From Beverwykella pulmonaria (lineage: Eukaryota > Ascomycota > Dothideomycetes > Pleosporales > Melanommataceae): a stretch of DNA of 64,000 nucleotides. Positions within the stretch are counted from its first letter, which is position 1, and every line of letters begins with the position of its first letter. Positions 12,201 through 23,928 of this stretch are shown here, piece by piece. Made by a program: the position numbers and the translations under genes. The notes under the pieces were generated by a model that was not told the origin of the DNA, ran no database searches, and saw only the letters and a list, made by a program, of their open reading frames with translations. Location: NCBI GenBank assembly GCA_001599595.1, contig BCHH01000001.1:1828445-1892444 (forward strand), given 5' to 3'.

Positions 12201-12804
12201 TATCCTGAAGGCGGTCTCCCGCATGCCCGAATCATTGGATTGACTGGCACTGAACAGAGCTTCCAAGAGTTCTGGCCATGGAACTTCTGTTGGGATAATC
12301 AGAAAGTGTTTCAATAAATGGTGGTGCGGGTTGGGAAGCGTTACTCTCGTCTGTGTGTTGTCGCGCAAGTTCAGCCACGGCATCACCAATTTTGGCTCTC
12401 ACGTTAGGCACAGTTTCCGCACCCAGGCACTGTAGCAATTTCGCACGAATTACTTCCCGTTCGGCTTGGGGAAGAGTTAGGAATAAGTCGGAAGTTCCGC
12501 CCTGAGCGTTCTTGCGCGGCTTCGAAGACTGGCGGCGGAAGATGACGGCGGCGAAGGATCGAGTCTGCGCGCACATGGGTCAGAAAGTGCATGTAGCTCA
12601 GGGACTCGCGATTTGGCTGACCCCAGTGTCCTGTGCCAGCTGTATCTGCTCAGACAGGCCCATCAAGAGCACATCGGGCCTCTCGCCGACCCATTCCTTG
12701 TTCAGTTGCTCCTCCGCGGCGGTGCGCTCGACGTTATCGGGAGACTGGAGGCCCTTCAGAAGGTTGGCCAAGGCCGTGTGAATCTCAGCGGGCAGGACAG
12801 ACAT
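9252..12804 (-). CDS. PSE1: Importin beta-3 / karyopherin Kap121
   Basis: Nuclear import receptor of the Kap121/IPO5 type, a HEAT-repeat solenoid that carries ribosomal proteins, histones and other cargoes through nuclear pores in a RanGTP-regulated way. Exons, reading down: 12804-12622, 12564-12345, 12286-12111, 12056-11625, 11576-9511 and 9459-9252. They sum to 1095 codons, against 1089 residues in yeast Kap121. The N-terminus has L-Q-S-P-D-N then R-S-F-A-A-V-I-F-R-R, as expected for the first HEAT repeats. The central repeats include the typical W-R-D-R-H-A-A-L and H-P-R-V-R-W-A-G-C-N-A-I-G-Q, and the acidic insertion E-N-E-D-G-E-E-A-S-E-E lies in the C-terminal half. All introns are 48-58 bp. 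Confidence 0.95.
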
Positions 12805-13520
12805 GGCGTGTGTCTTTTGTGGTGTCGTGGGGTGCGGCCCCAGGTCGCGGTGGTAGGCGTGGTGAGTTCGCACAGGCAGGCAAGGGAGTCTTGTTTGACT
12901 ACCAAACGGGTGGTGCCTGCGCGTGCAACGGGAGAAAAGCGCGCAGTGGCAGGTAGACAAGAAACAGATCGAATCTTTTCCCACGCCCCGGTAAGCTGTA
13001 GGATCTTGCGTGTATATGTTTGTTGTTTAAAATTGCTGGAGGTGGGTTGTTTTGGTGGGGTGAATTGGCTTCGCGAGGCGCGATCCCGGAAAAAAAGAAA
13101 CGCAAGGGCACGGAGCAGGCCAGGGGGGATGTATCCTCCTCCACCGAGAGACACTGAGTCTCACCTCCAGTTAGGCGAAGCAGTTACCATTCAGAGCCAT
13201 CACTTCACAAATTTAGCACTGAAGACTTTCTAGCAGACATAATTGACATAACAAGGCTGCGTCCGTACCTTCAGCCCTCCGGTAAGATATATTTGACAGC
13301 AAACAGGATATGGACTAAGGACCGTGTATCTTTACTAAAGTGTACCTACGCAGTCGTCCATTCTAATTTAGCACTTCGTATACCACCACTAAACAGAGAA
13401 TACGTGATCGATGCCTGGAACCGCCACTGCACTCAGGGATATCAAAACGAGAATTAACAATGATGCACTCTCACGCTGCGTACACACTTCAAGTGATAAC
13501 CAAGATGTCCTTTGCGTTCT
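12805..13520. other. PSE1 promoter and 3' flank of the CBS-PB1 gene
   Basis: This region of 716 bp has no convincing gene. The part next to 12805 should contain the PSE1 promoter and leader. Confidence 0.45.
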
Positions 13521-15669
13521 CTATCGGCTCGATGCACGGCCAATTGCAAATACGGCGACGATGACGACCGCCAGTGTGACAATGGCGCCTGGGAGCAGTA
13601 GGTCGTTTGGTACCCCTGCAATGATCTCTTCCTGTTTTGCAGTTGCTGATGATTGGCCTCTCGACCGCGGATGCATCTCCTCGTCCTCTTCGTTAAAGAA
13701 CTTCCTGCGGTCGCGGAGCACAGACTCAGGAGGAGTAGGTGGCTTCGCCAGTGCGGGCTGCGGCTCGGTGGTCGCGGGGAGCGGAGCCTTATCAGGGTCA
13801 TGAACGAACAAGTCGACCTTTTCCCGGTGTGCGAGGCGGGACAAGCTAATGGCTTCAATCAAGTCGTGGTTCGTAGTGATAGACACGGTGTCGCCCTCAT
13901 TATCGAGGTAGCTCAGAGCAAAGCCAGCTCTCGAAATCTTACCGTCTTCGAAGATGGGAGTACCTCCGATGGATTCGACTTCCGCGCCGAGCTTCCCAGC
14001 CACGCTCGAAACCAGATCCTCGATGCCGCCAGATGCAATTACCTGCACTCGATGAACGCGACCACTTGGGGATTTGAACTTGAACGGGAACGGCAGGTCT
14101 TCTTGTGAGACTGGTGCTCCACCTAACGTAGAATGAGGCGGCGAGTCCCCATGGTGCGAGGCAGATTCGTTAGGAAGGACACTGTCTCCGCGTTCCATAT
14201 GTCCAGCTCGATGGTGGTCATGAGACATTATGGAACGAGCGTCTGGAGTGCCTGGCACCCGGCTTCCGCCCTCACCAGACATCATCGACTCTGTGCCGTC
14301 GTCCAAGGAGAGCCAGAATTTGTTCCACGCCGGACCTTCACTATCTCCCGTGCTGATATGGTTGATCTAAAGATGTTGTTAGCACGTTGATACGGAGAAC
14401 TATGTGTATATCATACCTGATCAAGAGTAGCGTAAGTCAGCTTCAGGACATCTACCATGCCAACAATTTCACCAGCATCGCTCATTACTGGAAGGTTCAA
14501 GTAGTGGCCATCTTTATAAAGTTAGTAGAGATTTTTGCATCGATTAGAGTCTACTGACCGTGCATCTTTCGAAGAGCAGCCTGAATGCTCATATCCATGG
14601 GAGCAAAGTCAGGATGAGGGGTCATGACCCGTACAACACTACATGTTGAAGGGTCAAGGCCAGCAGCAATCACACGGAGCACGACATCCTTGCTGGTAAA
14701 GATGCCAGTAATGGAGCCCTGGTCCTGAACCAACACTGCGGTGGTGTGGTTCTCTTTCATCAAGGTAGCGGCTTCCTTTACCGATGTACGAACAGATACG
14801 GTAACCGGAGGCAATCCTGTCAAGACAGACTCCAGGGTTGGACCAGACATCTTCTGTCGAATGGCTTCTACGTATTGGATGATCTGTTGCGGTTGGCTCG
14901 ATCCCATCTCTGCCTGCACACCTTCCAAGGCATCATAGAGTTTGCGGGATGATGCATATGCGCGTTCCAGCTTTTCCATGGCATCGTAGAAGCACTTTGT
15001 GATATCCAAGATGCCGGAAATGTCGTGGTTCTCGTCCATCACGGGTAAATGGCGGAAGCCCTTTCTGACCATTAGGTCCAATGCATCGGTCGCGCTTGTG
15101 TCGGTCTTGGCGCACAGCGGATTCTTCGTCATAATTTCTTCGATAGTAACAGCACTCGCCTTGATACCGGCTCCCACAACTCTAAACGCGAGGTCCTTTG
15201 CAGTGAAGATTCCAGAAATTCTATCATCGTCATCGGTCACCAGAACACAGTCCTCCCGCTTTGCTGCCATCAACTGAGCAGCTTCCGCAACGGTGGTGTT
15301 GGGCTTGATTTGCAGCGCTGGGCTGGGCTTGAGGGCGAGTACAGTGCCAGGCGGGGCTTTCCTCGTTGGTCGGACACGCCCTGAGACATTCTTCTTCTTG
15401 TTCAGGTCTGTTTCGATCTTGCGTCGAATGGCCTATACATTGTCAGGATAAGTTCAGCTCTGGAGCTGGCCCTGGAGAAGACTCACCTCGTCCCTCTTCG
15501 ACATCTTCTGCCGACTCGTACTGACAGTCGACGTCCCTGCATCGCTTTGCGACGTGTGATGGTGATCGAGTGCCGGGCGGGGAATGGCGGACGGACTGTT
15601 CGTGAACTGGACTTGATTTCGATTTTTGGGTGTGGGAGTACCACGTACGGTACCTCCTGTAGTTGACAT
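13521..15669 (-). CDS. mug70: CBS- and PB1-domain tail-anchored protein (mug70-like)
   Basis: Four exons (15669-15487, 15432-14559, 14511-14417, 14366-13521) give 665 residues. After a basic Ser/Thr-rich N-terminus come two pairs of CBS motifs, recognised by repeated blocks such as G-I-F-T-A-K-D-L-A-F-R-V, the near copy G-I-F-T-S-K-D-V-V-L-R-V, and H-L-P-V-M-D and N-L-P-V-M-S segments. A PB1 domain follows (about 470-560, with F-K-F-K-S-P-S-G-R-V-H and a D-N-E-G-D acidic loop). A single hydrophobic helix near the C-terminus looks like a tail anchor. CBS pairs usually bind adenine nucleotides and PB1 domains mediate pairing with other PB1 proteins. The architecture matches fission yeast Mug70; its function is not well defined. 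It shares a promoter region with RPS26. Confidence 0.88.
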
Positions 15670-16226
15670 GATTGACTTGAGACGAGACGCGGCACTCGCA
15701 CGCAGTTAAGAAGGCTGTTATCGTTTGCAGAGGAATGGGCAGCGGTGTTCTTATTCGAGCGCACGCTGGTGCAGTGGAAGACCCTTGTTTGCTATGGATC
15801 CTGGGAATAAACACGCCTGGGATCTGTGCTCTGGCAAGTGCCGCCAAGGTTGAGGCGGTCAGTCACAAGGGCAAGATGGATTCCACGCAAACATTCCGCA
15901 GTGATACGGGTAAAGACCCAAATATGAGGATCACTAGATATAACTTGCATGTGTATCTCACAGAAAACAACGCAGAAATCCAAACGCAAACTATTCTGCG
16001 CAAAATTTGGAAAGCCGCTGAGAGAGTGCCAAGCGATCTGATAAAATTCGGCATCTGCTCGGGATCAGTGGCTCGCTAAGCCCACCACCAATTTTGGCCT
16101 CCGCTCTCCGCAAACGAACTGTCACGACAACCTCAATCGCTGATTCCTAGATCCCACATCTTCGGTGCGCACAATATTCTCGGATCAAATATCTCTTCGA
16201 CTGACGGAAGCTAGAAACAGCCCATC
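15670..16226. promoter_or_regulatory. Bidirectional promoter, CBS-PB1 gene / RPS26
   Basis: A 557-bp interval separates divergent start codons. RPS26 is expected to be strongly transcribed, but I recognise no specific ribosomal-protein promoter motif. Confidence 0.45.
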
Positions 16227-16804
16227 ATGGTCAAGAAACGAGCATCCAAGTATGCAACCTCGAACACTACTCAGAAGCGACAAAGAGACTAACAGCACCA
16301 CAGCGGCCGTAACAAGAAAGGGCGCGGCCACGTCAAGCCGATTCGCTGCTCCAACTGCTCGCGATGCACACCGAAGGATAAGGCAATCAAGAGATTCACC
16401 ATCAGAAACATGGTCGAGTCTGCCGCAATCCGTACGTCTCCCGTCGGGCCTATACAATTGCACATCATTTGGCAAAAGATCGGGCAGAAAGGAAAGAAAA
16501 TGAGAGTGGCTAATGATATGCACAGGTGATATTTCCGATGCCTCCGTCTTCCCGGAGTACACCGTCCCCAAGATGTACTTGAAGCTCCAGTACTGTGTTT
16601 CCTGTGCCATCCACGGAAAGATCGTTCGGTACGTCAAGGCTCAACACCTTACACTTTGGGAAGCCCTATGAACCTAACGCATACGATTATAGTGTCCGTT
16701 CTCGAGAAGGCCGCCGCAACCGTGCCCCGCCACCTCGCGTCAGGTACAACAAGGACGGAAAGAAAGTCAACCCCCAGCAGGCCGCTAAGACGACTACCGC
16801 ATAA
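16227..16804 (+). CDS. RPS26: 40S ribosomal protein S26
   Basis: Small-subunit ribosomal protein eS26, near the mRNA exit channel. Four exons (16227-16249, 16304-16431, 16526-16628, 16693-16804) give 121 residues, close to yeast (119). The zinc-binding cysteines are visible as C-S-N-C-S-R-C early and C-V-S-C later. The N-terminus M-V-K-K-R-A-S and the C-terminal [14 protein letters not shown] are characteristic. The 23-nt first exon followed by an intron close to the start is typical of fungal ribosomal-protein genes. Confidence 0.97.
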
Positions 16805-17146
16805 GCAATGAATGGGTCGGGGAAGTGATAATTAAATCATGGCGCTTGGTATGGGTCTCACTGGTTCTTTCGGAATCTCATACTGGAAAATATGCATGAA
16901 TCCAAGGAAGTTCAGGACCGGTATGACGATTTATTGTTGCAGGGCTTGCTTGGGATGCGGTGAAAACCAGTGGCTAGCTATACGCTTGTAAAACGAACAT
17001 CCCAATTCTATCTGCACCAAGAGTGTTTCTTGTGAATGAATCGTTGTGTCAAATCATACATTGGCAATGGTATGGGCCCTCCGAGCAGGACAGAAACGCC
17101 TAGCGACATAATCATCCGAAAGTCATTCCTCAATTCCAAATTCACA
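16805..17146. other. Convergent 3' region RPS26 / VanZ-like gene
   Basis: The two genes converge over 342 bp and no other feature is seen. Confidence 0.5.
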
Positions 17147-17945
17147 TTAATCACTCCTTTTCTTGTGGTCCGCGACACCCAAATCCCCACCGCCATCATG
17201 AGCCTGTCCATTTGTATCCTCTGCGGCGTCCCAATCGTCCTCCGCATTCTCATCCCAGGTGTCCAATTCCTCTTCCACAGTAGGCCTGACAACCTCCGAC
17301 TCTTGTCTAACAACATCCTCTCCTAGCTCAATGTCCCTCTCATCTGCATCCTCGCCTGCGACAGCCGCATAGCCGCGCGCCGCGCGCTTCCGCTCCAACA
17401 TCCGTTTGTGATACCAATTGCACGCCGCGAGTGCCAACCCGGAGCCTAGGACATTGGCAAGTATATCGTAGTAGTCGAATTCGCGATGAATCTGCCCTCA
17501 CATTAGCCCTCGACATTTCCTAACCCATTCCTTCCAGGCCGTATATACCGGCAAAAGGCCCTGAATAATCTCACTCGCCAGCCCCAACCCCACGGTGCAA
17601 ATCGTAAAAGTCAATTGTAGCACCTTCCGCCGACTCGTCTCGAGGATCCAGTAGAACGTGACTGTGAGCAAGAAGAAGGCGATGAAGTGCAGCGCTTTGT
17701 CGCTTTGCTTGTACGTGGGGATTTTGTAGTCTGTAGGTGAAAAGCCAGCGAGGGCTGAGATCACGCAGATAGCCAGGAAGGCTCCTGTTTATTCACTTCA
17801 GATTAGCAATTTGACGTTTGAAATCGGCACTGGGATGAGCTTGAGGGCAAGTCCGCAGATGCAGTGAACCTCTGACAGCGAAGTTGGCCTGGCAAAAGTA
17901 TGACGGCATGGGGAGCGTACCGGCGAAAGGTTTTCGTATTCGCAT
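17147..17945 (-). CDS. VanZ-like domain membrane protein
   Basis: Exons 17945-17921, 17784-17549 and 17491-17147 give 201 residues. The N-terminus starts M-R-I-R-K-P-F-A and leads into four hydrophobic helices that include the family blocks S-D-K-A-L-H-F-I-A-F-F-L-L, S-E-I-I-Q-G-L-L-P and E-F-D-Y-Y-D-I-L-A-N. The C-terminus is a long acidic cytosolic tail. VanZ-like proteins are small polytopic membrane proteins named after a bacterial teicoplanin-resistance accessory gene; the fungal members have no established biochemical role. The first exon is only 25 nt and is followed by a 136-bp intron, long for this window, so the exact N-terminus is slightly uncertain. Confidence 0.8.
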
Positions 17946-19078
17946 AACTGTTCCCTTGGATAGAGTATCACCGGACAAAGAACATTATTCGTTTGAGAAG
18001 TTTGTGTTGTGAGAAGCGGTGGTAGGAGCCTGACTGTGATGGTGGAGAGCTGGCATCATTGAGCTCGAAGGATGCCCGGAAACCTAGCCGTTTTAGGCGG
18101 GTGCTGCTACTTCACAACATCACGTGCAAGGCTCTCTCTTAACCCACACTTGATGGCCACGGTTCTTCATATCACTTATGGTGCCAGCCATTACTTTCTG
18201 AATGTAGAACACCTCGAGAAGCTGAAAATACTACATGAATAAGCAAGCAGAAACAGAATATTGAAGACAAAGGCGACCTCGATAGAAAAGTAACCACCAA
18301 GTAACGTAGGTGTAAGGCATTTTAGCTTTGTAATATTTCCAGTCTCTCAAAGAGAGCTTCGCTAGAATCAGTCGGTCACACCCTCACGTACATAACTGGT
18401 TGTATCTATCTCTGGGAGGTCTCATATACGGGGGTCTCAAAAGGGGGAACTGCAGATACATTATACCGAATTAAGGTAAGTTGAACCCTAAGCCTCCTGC
18501 CCAGATATGCCTCCCTATCTTCATTTTGGCTTAGAAATGACAATATGGAGTGCACGATAGGAAATAAGTGCAACTTGCTCGTAGATCTAGTGACACATAT
18601 GCTAGAACCCCCACAGCATGAAAGAAGCGGTTGTTCTTGCAGCAGTGAATTGAATGCTTGCAATTTCGAGCGCAAATTCAGTGATCTCGTGTCCTTGCTT
18701 TCGCTCGAATGCACAATTTGATTATAGCTCTGTTCGGTGATATTGATATCAATTTTGTGGGAGTGCCAGCGCGGTGCAGGCGCAGAGTCCAAATGTGGTC
18801 GGGGCTAAGCCAAATGGGGGCGCCCTACCTAACTCAACTTGAACCTCACCTCCTACGTTCTGCTCACGCTCTCCACGACCGAACGCACCTTCAGCCATCA
18901 AGGCGCGCCCCACAACGCCTTTTTCCATCTCGAAGTCATCGGCATACAACTCGCGCGCCGCTCGGCTTCTTCCATGCTTGGTTTTATATTGTTGCGAAAC
19001 CTGCACGAGGTTGGAGGCCGCCCGAAAGGCTTCGCAGCGCTGTGAGGAGTTCTGCCAAGAATCCCCACAGCGAGCGAC
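17946..19078. other. Divergent intergenic region, VanZ-like gene / SPT7
   Basis: This 1.13-kb stretch includes both promoters. An open frame of 128 codons on the minus strand (18406-18792) has no recognisable domain and Ser/Leu-rich composition; I do not call it a gene. Confidence 0.4.
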
Positions 19079-22000
19079 ATGTCGCTCGCTCCATCGATAC
19101 ATCGCCCATCCTCGAGAGAACACCAACACTATGCACGCTTCCCCACCCAGCCGCCCAACGCGATCCACTTGCGCACCCCAAATCCGAACCTGAGCGATGA
19201 AGCCATGTCAAACGGCTCCAACAATAACAATCTGGGGGAGGGGCCCGACGCCATGGCGGAGGAGGACCATCGGGCGGCGCTCTTCCGGGAGCACTACATC
19301 CTCACCGAAGCGCGTTTGATGGAGGCTTTGGGAGGAGGGTGCAATAATGATGCCCTGGATGCGATAGACAATGTAATGTTGTTGTCGTCCGAGGTTGCCC
19401 CGGCGGCGCATGACGCGCGCCCGGCCGTGACACCAAAGAAACCTACCAGGGCCATCGATGAGGACGATTATGGCGACGATGAAGACGGCGAGGAAGAGGA
19501 CGACACGCGCACATCTCCGCTGCTCTCCAAAAGCGCCCCGAATGGCATCGCCCCGGCCGCCATCGACACGCCAAGCCTTCGGATAACCTCCTTGTCCACC
19601 AAGTTGGGAGTCGAGCGAACAAGCACCCCGTCTTCCGAACAGACCAAATCCTCCGATGATGTGCGCAAACGGCTACAACAGGACAAGAAGGCTGCCGAAG
19701 ACGCGGCGAAGCGTAGTTTCCATACTTTATTCTATACCCTAGAAAGCGATCGCGATGCGATGTTGGAGCAACAGAAATTTGACGAACTGGATCGTCAAGT
19801 GGAGACGGAGATGTCTGGGCAATCTGCCAACGCTCCTGCTAATGGCGCACCAGTCGCTCCGGTGCAGGGTACATTGAGCACTACGAACCTCGGGGCATCC
19901 AGTCTTACCTTGAAGCATCTTATTGCCCGCATAGATGCGCGGAGAGACATGGTCCATGCTAGTGATGCGCAACTGCGGAGTCTGATCAGCGAGGTCAGGA
20001 AGAACCGGAGTAAATGGGCCAATGAAGATCGCGTCGGCCAGGAGGAACTCTACGAGAGTATGGAGAAGGTCCTCATGGAACTTAAGGCGTGCGAACATGC
20101 GCATCCCTTTCTGCAGCGCGTCAACAAGCGAGAAGCCCCCGACTACTACACTGTCATCAAACAACCTATGGACATTGGAACAATGATGAAAAAGCTCAAA
20201 CAGCTGGGCTATAAGTCGAAGAAAGACTTCGTAGACGACCTGATGCTCATATGGTCCAATTGTTTAAAATACAATGCCGACCCTGCCCACTTCCTACGCA
20301 AGAAGGCTCTCTACATGAGGAAAGAAACAGAGAAACTGGTACCCCTGATACCTGAGATCACGATCCGCGACCGCGCAGAAGTTGAGGCCGAAGAGCGGAG
20401 AAGGGGGAACGGAGACGCCGACGTGGATGGAGCTGAAGACAGCGATGACGGTATGTTGTAACGAAACCCAGATGCCTTGCGCCACTATGCTAACATACGT
20501 CACACCAGAAGAGCCAATTATGGCTTCCCGTGGCCGAAAAGCCCCCAGCAAAGGAGGTAAGGGTACCAGTACTGCGAGAAAAGCCCCTCCAGCAGGTCTA
20601 GAGGGCACTCCAGGACCCGATGGTAAACCTGTTATCCCATCGTTCAACAACGTTGTCTCCAATTTGAAGAATGAGTTCCTACGTGCCGACTCTGAGATGG
20701 AGGGCAGCGTTAATGGATTCTCGACACCTCCTCCTGGCACATTGACTCCCCTTGGGCCAAATGGCCATTTGCGTAATGGAGTGCACGGGAGCCAAGCAGA
20801 CATCTCAGAGGCTGATGGAACTGGTGTGTCTGTCAGTGCATTCACCCTCGAAGGTGAAGATGCCGAATTGGATGACCTTGAGTATAAAACCTGGAAGCAA
20901 GTAACCAAGAAAGATCGGGCAACCATTGCTGCAGAACGCAACAGGTTATTTCGCGATGACCGACTTCAAGTTGATGAACCCGCAATTCTTCGGACCAGAG
21001 CAGGAATGAGAAGATGGCTGCGTCATCGCAAACAAGCCAGCGAAGATGACACCACAGGCGGCTCTACATCTGCTCTTGACGGTAAAGACGGACTTCAGGC
21101 CACGGCTGGCGAGACTCTGGCCGAGGGCATTGAGGGCGAGGAAGAGCGTCAAGTCCCAGATTACTATGATCCCGTTTGCGCAATTCCAGACATCAGCGAG
21201 CGCCTGCAATGGGTTGAAGATGCGGAAGGTCACGTCATTCAACAAGTCGAGGAATACATGCGAATTGTGCCCAAGGGTCAATTCACAATGCCTGACAGTG
21301 CACTAGCCAAAAGAATGGAGGCGAACATGCGACAAATGCAGGAGACAAGGAAGATCTGCGCGAAGATTGGCATCGTCAAACAAATGCAGATACAATCGCA
21401 GGTGAGTCAAGCTTACATATACTTTAGCTCGACACGTTGCTGACCTTGTATAGATGTACAAAAGCCAATTTCAGAAATACGATCCTCCATCGTTTATGGA
21501 GGCAGACATTGAACCCATTGTCGTTTCTGAGGACGGTCCCATCATGTCTCCTTATGTCTGTCGTGCTGCTATGCAACGCAGTGTCGGCAAGATATTTTAT
21601 CATGCTGGGTTCGAAGAGTTCCAGCCTTCAGCTCTTGAAGCCATCACGGACATCGCTGGCCAATTTTTTCAGAAACTTGTCGCAAGCTTAGGAGTCTACC
21701 AAGAAACGCCCAAAATGAAGTCCGATACACCTGTGCCAGTCGAAAATGGCGCAATGACACACTGGGTGCCGCGCTTCACTCGAGAAGAGGCTCTTCTTCA
21801 TGCATTGCACGCCAATGGTGTTGACTTGGAGTCGCTAGACACGTACGTGAAAGATGACGTTGAGCGACTTAGCACCAAGCTTTCAGCAATGCATGATCGG
21901 ATGCGGGCTCACTATGCTGATCTGCTTCGCCCCGCTCTTGACAGTACCGCCGGTGCAGACGGTGCAGGCGCCTTTAATGATGGCAGCGAGCAATTCGTGG

Positions 22001-22664
22001 GTGGTGACTTTGCAGAGGATATCGGGGAAGACTTCTTTGGCTTCCGAGAATTGGGTCTCGACAAGGAATTCGGCGTGTCTTTCAGTGTTCCGTTGCACCT
22101 GCTACAGAACAGGATGCACAGCGCCTACGCTGCTCAGAACACTAAGTATGCAATCCTTCTGCCTTCTTCACGAAATCTGCTAACATCAATAGCAACGTTA
22201 CTGCTACCGGGGTGCTCATGGAAGAGCCACCGAAGTTCGAGCCTGTCACTATTCACAATATCACCAACGAGATTGGTCTGGTGCAAGAGTGGTTTCTCTC
22301 CAAGCTGCATGACAACAATGACGAAAATCTTGTGGAGGATGATGATCTCCCGCCTAAGCAGCGGTTCCCTAAGCCACGCCTTCCTCCGACTGGTAAAATC
22401 TCAAGTCCTCGCAAGCGCCCATTGAGAGAGCAGCAACAAATGGCGCGGAAGAAGCGAAAGCTAGATGAAGAAAAAGAGGACAACGGTGGCAATGACAACG
22501 CATCTGGCATCAACGGTGGAATGGTAAAAGGCCTAGGAAAACCTGTCGGCAAGTTGAAGCTCGAAATGCCTTCTCAGAAGGAGAACCAGAATGTTCCGGA
22601 GCCTGAAAAGGATGATGGCAGCGCTGTCGGTATGATCAGCCCCGAGAGTATTCAAGCCTCTTGA
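19079..22664 (+). CDS. SPT7: SAGA transcription coactivator subunit Spt7
   Basis: Core scaffold of the SAGA histone acetyltransferase complex. Exons 19079-20450, 20509-21401, 21454-22145 and 22193-22664 join in frame to 1142 residues. A bromodomain (roughly 340-430) shows [16 protein letters not shown] and P-M-D-I-G-T-M, with the acetyl-lysine-pocket Asn in L-K-Y-N-A-D-P. Downstream, a histone-fold segment near 785-835 ([20 protein letters not shown]) pairs with Taf10-type partners. The C-terminus is basic and Pro/Lys-rich. Start choice is ambiguous: the ATG at 19079 opens the frame, but the ATG at 19205 (M-S-N-G-S-N-N-N) gives a more family-like N-terminus and would drop 42 residues. Confidence 0.93.
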
Positions 22665-23928
22665 TTCAGGGTACAGCGCGTTCGATGAGTAGGATTCTCC
22701 GTCAAGTTCATCACATCTCGATATCTTTCATCTCAGCGTAGAGCGCTAGGGAAACTTTTAGGGGACCTCCTGATGAAACTTCTCTTCTTCACATTCGTTC
22801 TTGGACGTCTGGGTACTGCGCTTCTCATGCATTCTGGATAAGCCTTATAATGTCTCTTTGTTTAATCGCTCATCATCACTTTATATTTCTTACTTGGCGG
22901 AGTTTGTACTTACGATATGGGACGGGTGGAGATTCCATTCCGGCAGGATTCGGGCGCTCATGGCGTTCATCACATTCACACTTTGGTGGTAAGCAGGCGG
23001 GTTGGGTTCGGTTGTATACCCATAGCCTTTGATGCTTCTCCTTACACTTTGATTGCGCGGTGGAGATTGTGGATTAGATTGGCTTTCGTGCATCTTTGTA
23101 CATAGGTTCCGGACGTCCAAGGCCATTCCGACAACTCCTGTAGTGGAGTATTCGTAGTTTTTGTCAATAACAATTATTAGTGTCAATGACTGCGCTGCAA
23201 GCTCTCGGTAATTGTCGGTGGGTTCGAACATACCAGGTGACGTAAAAAACGAGCATGAATTGCCTATGAGGCGACTGTCTTCTGATTGCACATGTTGAGA
23301 AGCAGGAAAGTCAAACAACTCCAGCAACAGCACGAGGATGATAGGTAAAACTGGTGTCCGAATGTACTCTAATGTAAGTGCTTTGGTGGCAGATCTCTCG
23401 AGTATTTGCTAGTGGGCGAAAACGTCGAGCTCAATATTTTAACCACAAGTGAATAAAACAAAACCTTCAGGCCCGTCGTTTGGACGCCCATATCAGCAGG
23501 ACCTGGAGTTCTCTGATCTGATATACGTGAGATAGCCGAGCTGAAATTAAACCTAGCGCCCGGCTCGCCCGATTTCCATTCCACTTCCCACAAAAATGAC
23601 GAACGCCAATGTTCTATACAGTGAATCTTTCGGCTGAAACATTCTTGTGTGTCAGTAAGTTATGGTGCTCTTTGGGGTTAAAAGAAACATTTTTCTCGCC
23701 ATAACGTGACACGGATGGACTTTACCTTTAACCTTTCTGGCACATCTCTCCAAAACCTCTCCACCATCGCCATCACCGACTCCCCCGCGCCTCTCCCACG
23801 TGCTCAGCTAAAACCTCGCGTCTAGGCCTTCTCACTTGCGCTTTTCTTGGTTATTATCCCGGCGGAAACTCTGGATTTTTCTTTTGTTTATTTCCACATT
23901 GCTTCGCATCAGAGTCTTCTTCGCGATC
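22665..23928. other. Intergenic region, SPT7 to acidic AT-hook gene
   Basis: This 1.26-kb region has no convincing gene. The end near 23740-23830 is pyrimidine-rich, as expected for the promoter and leader of the downstream gene. Confidence 0.45.

Noticed and set aside
12613..13233. 206-codon plus-strand frame opposite the PSE1 start
   Set aside because: It is antisense to the PSE1 first exon and promoter, and its composition is not protein-like.
18406..18792. 128-codon minus-strand frame as a gene
   Set aside because: No domain, no splice partners, low-complexity Ser/Leu content, and it overlaps the probable SPT7 promoter.
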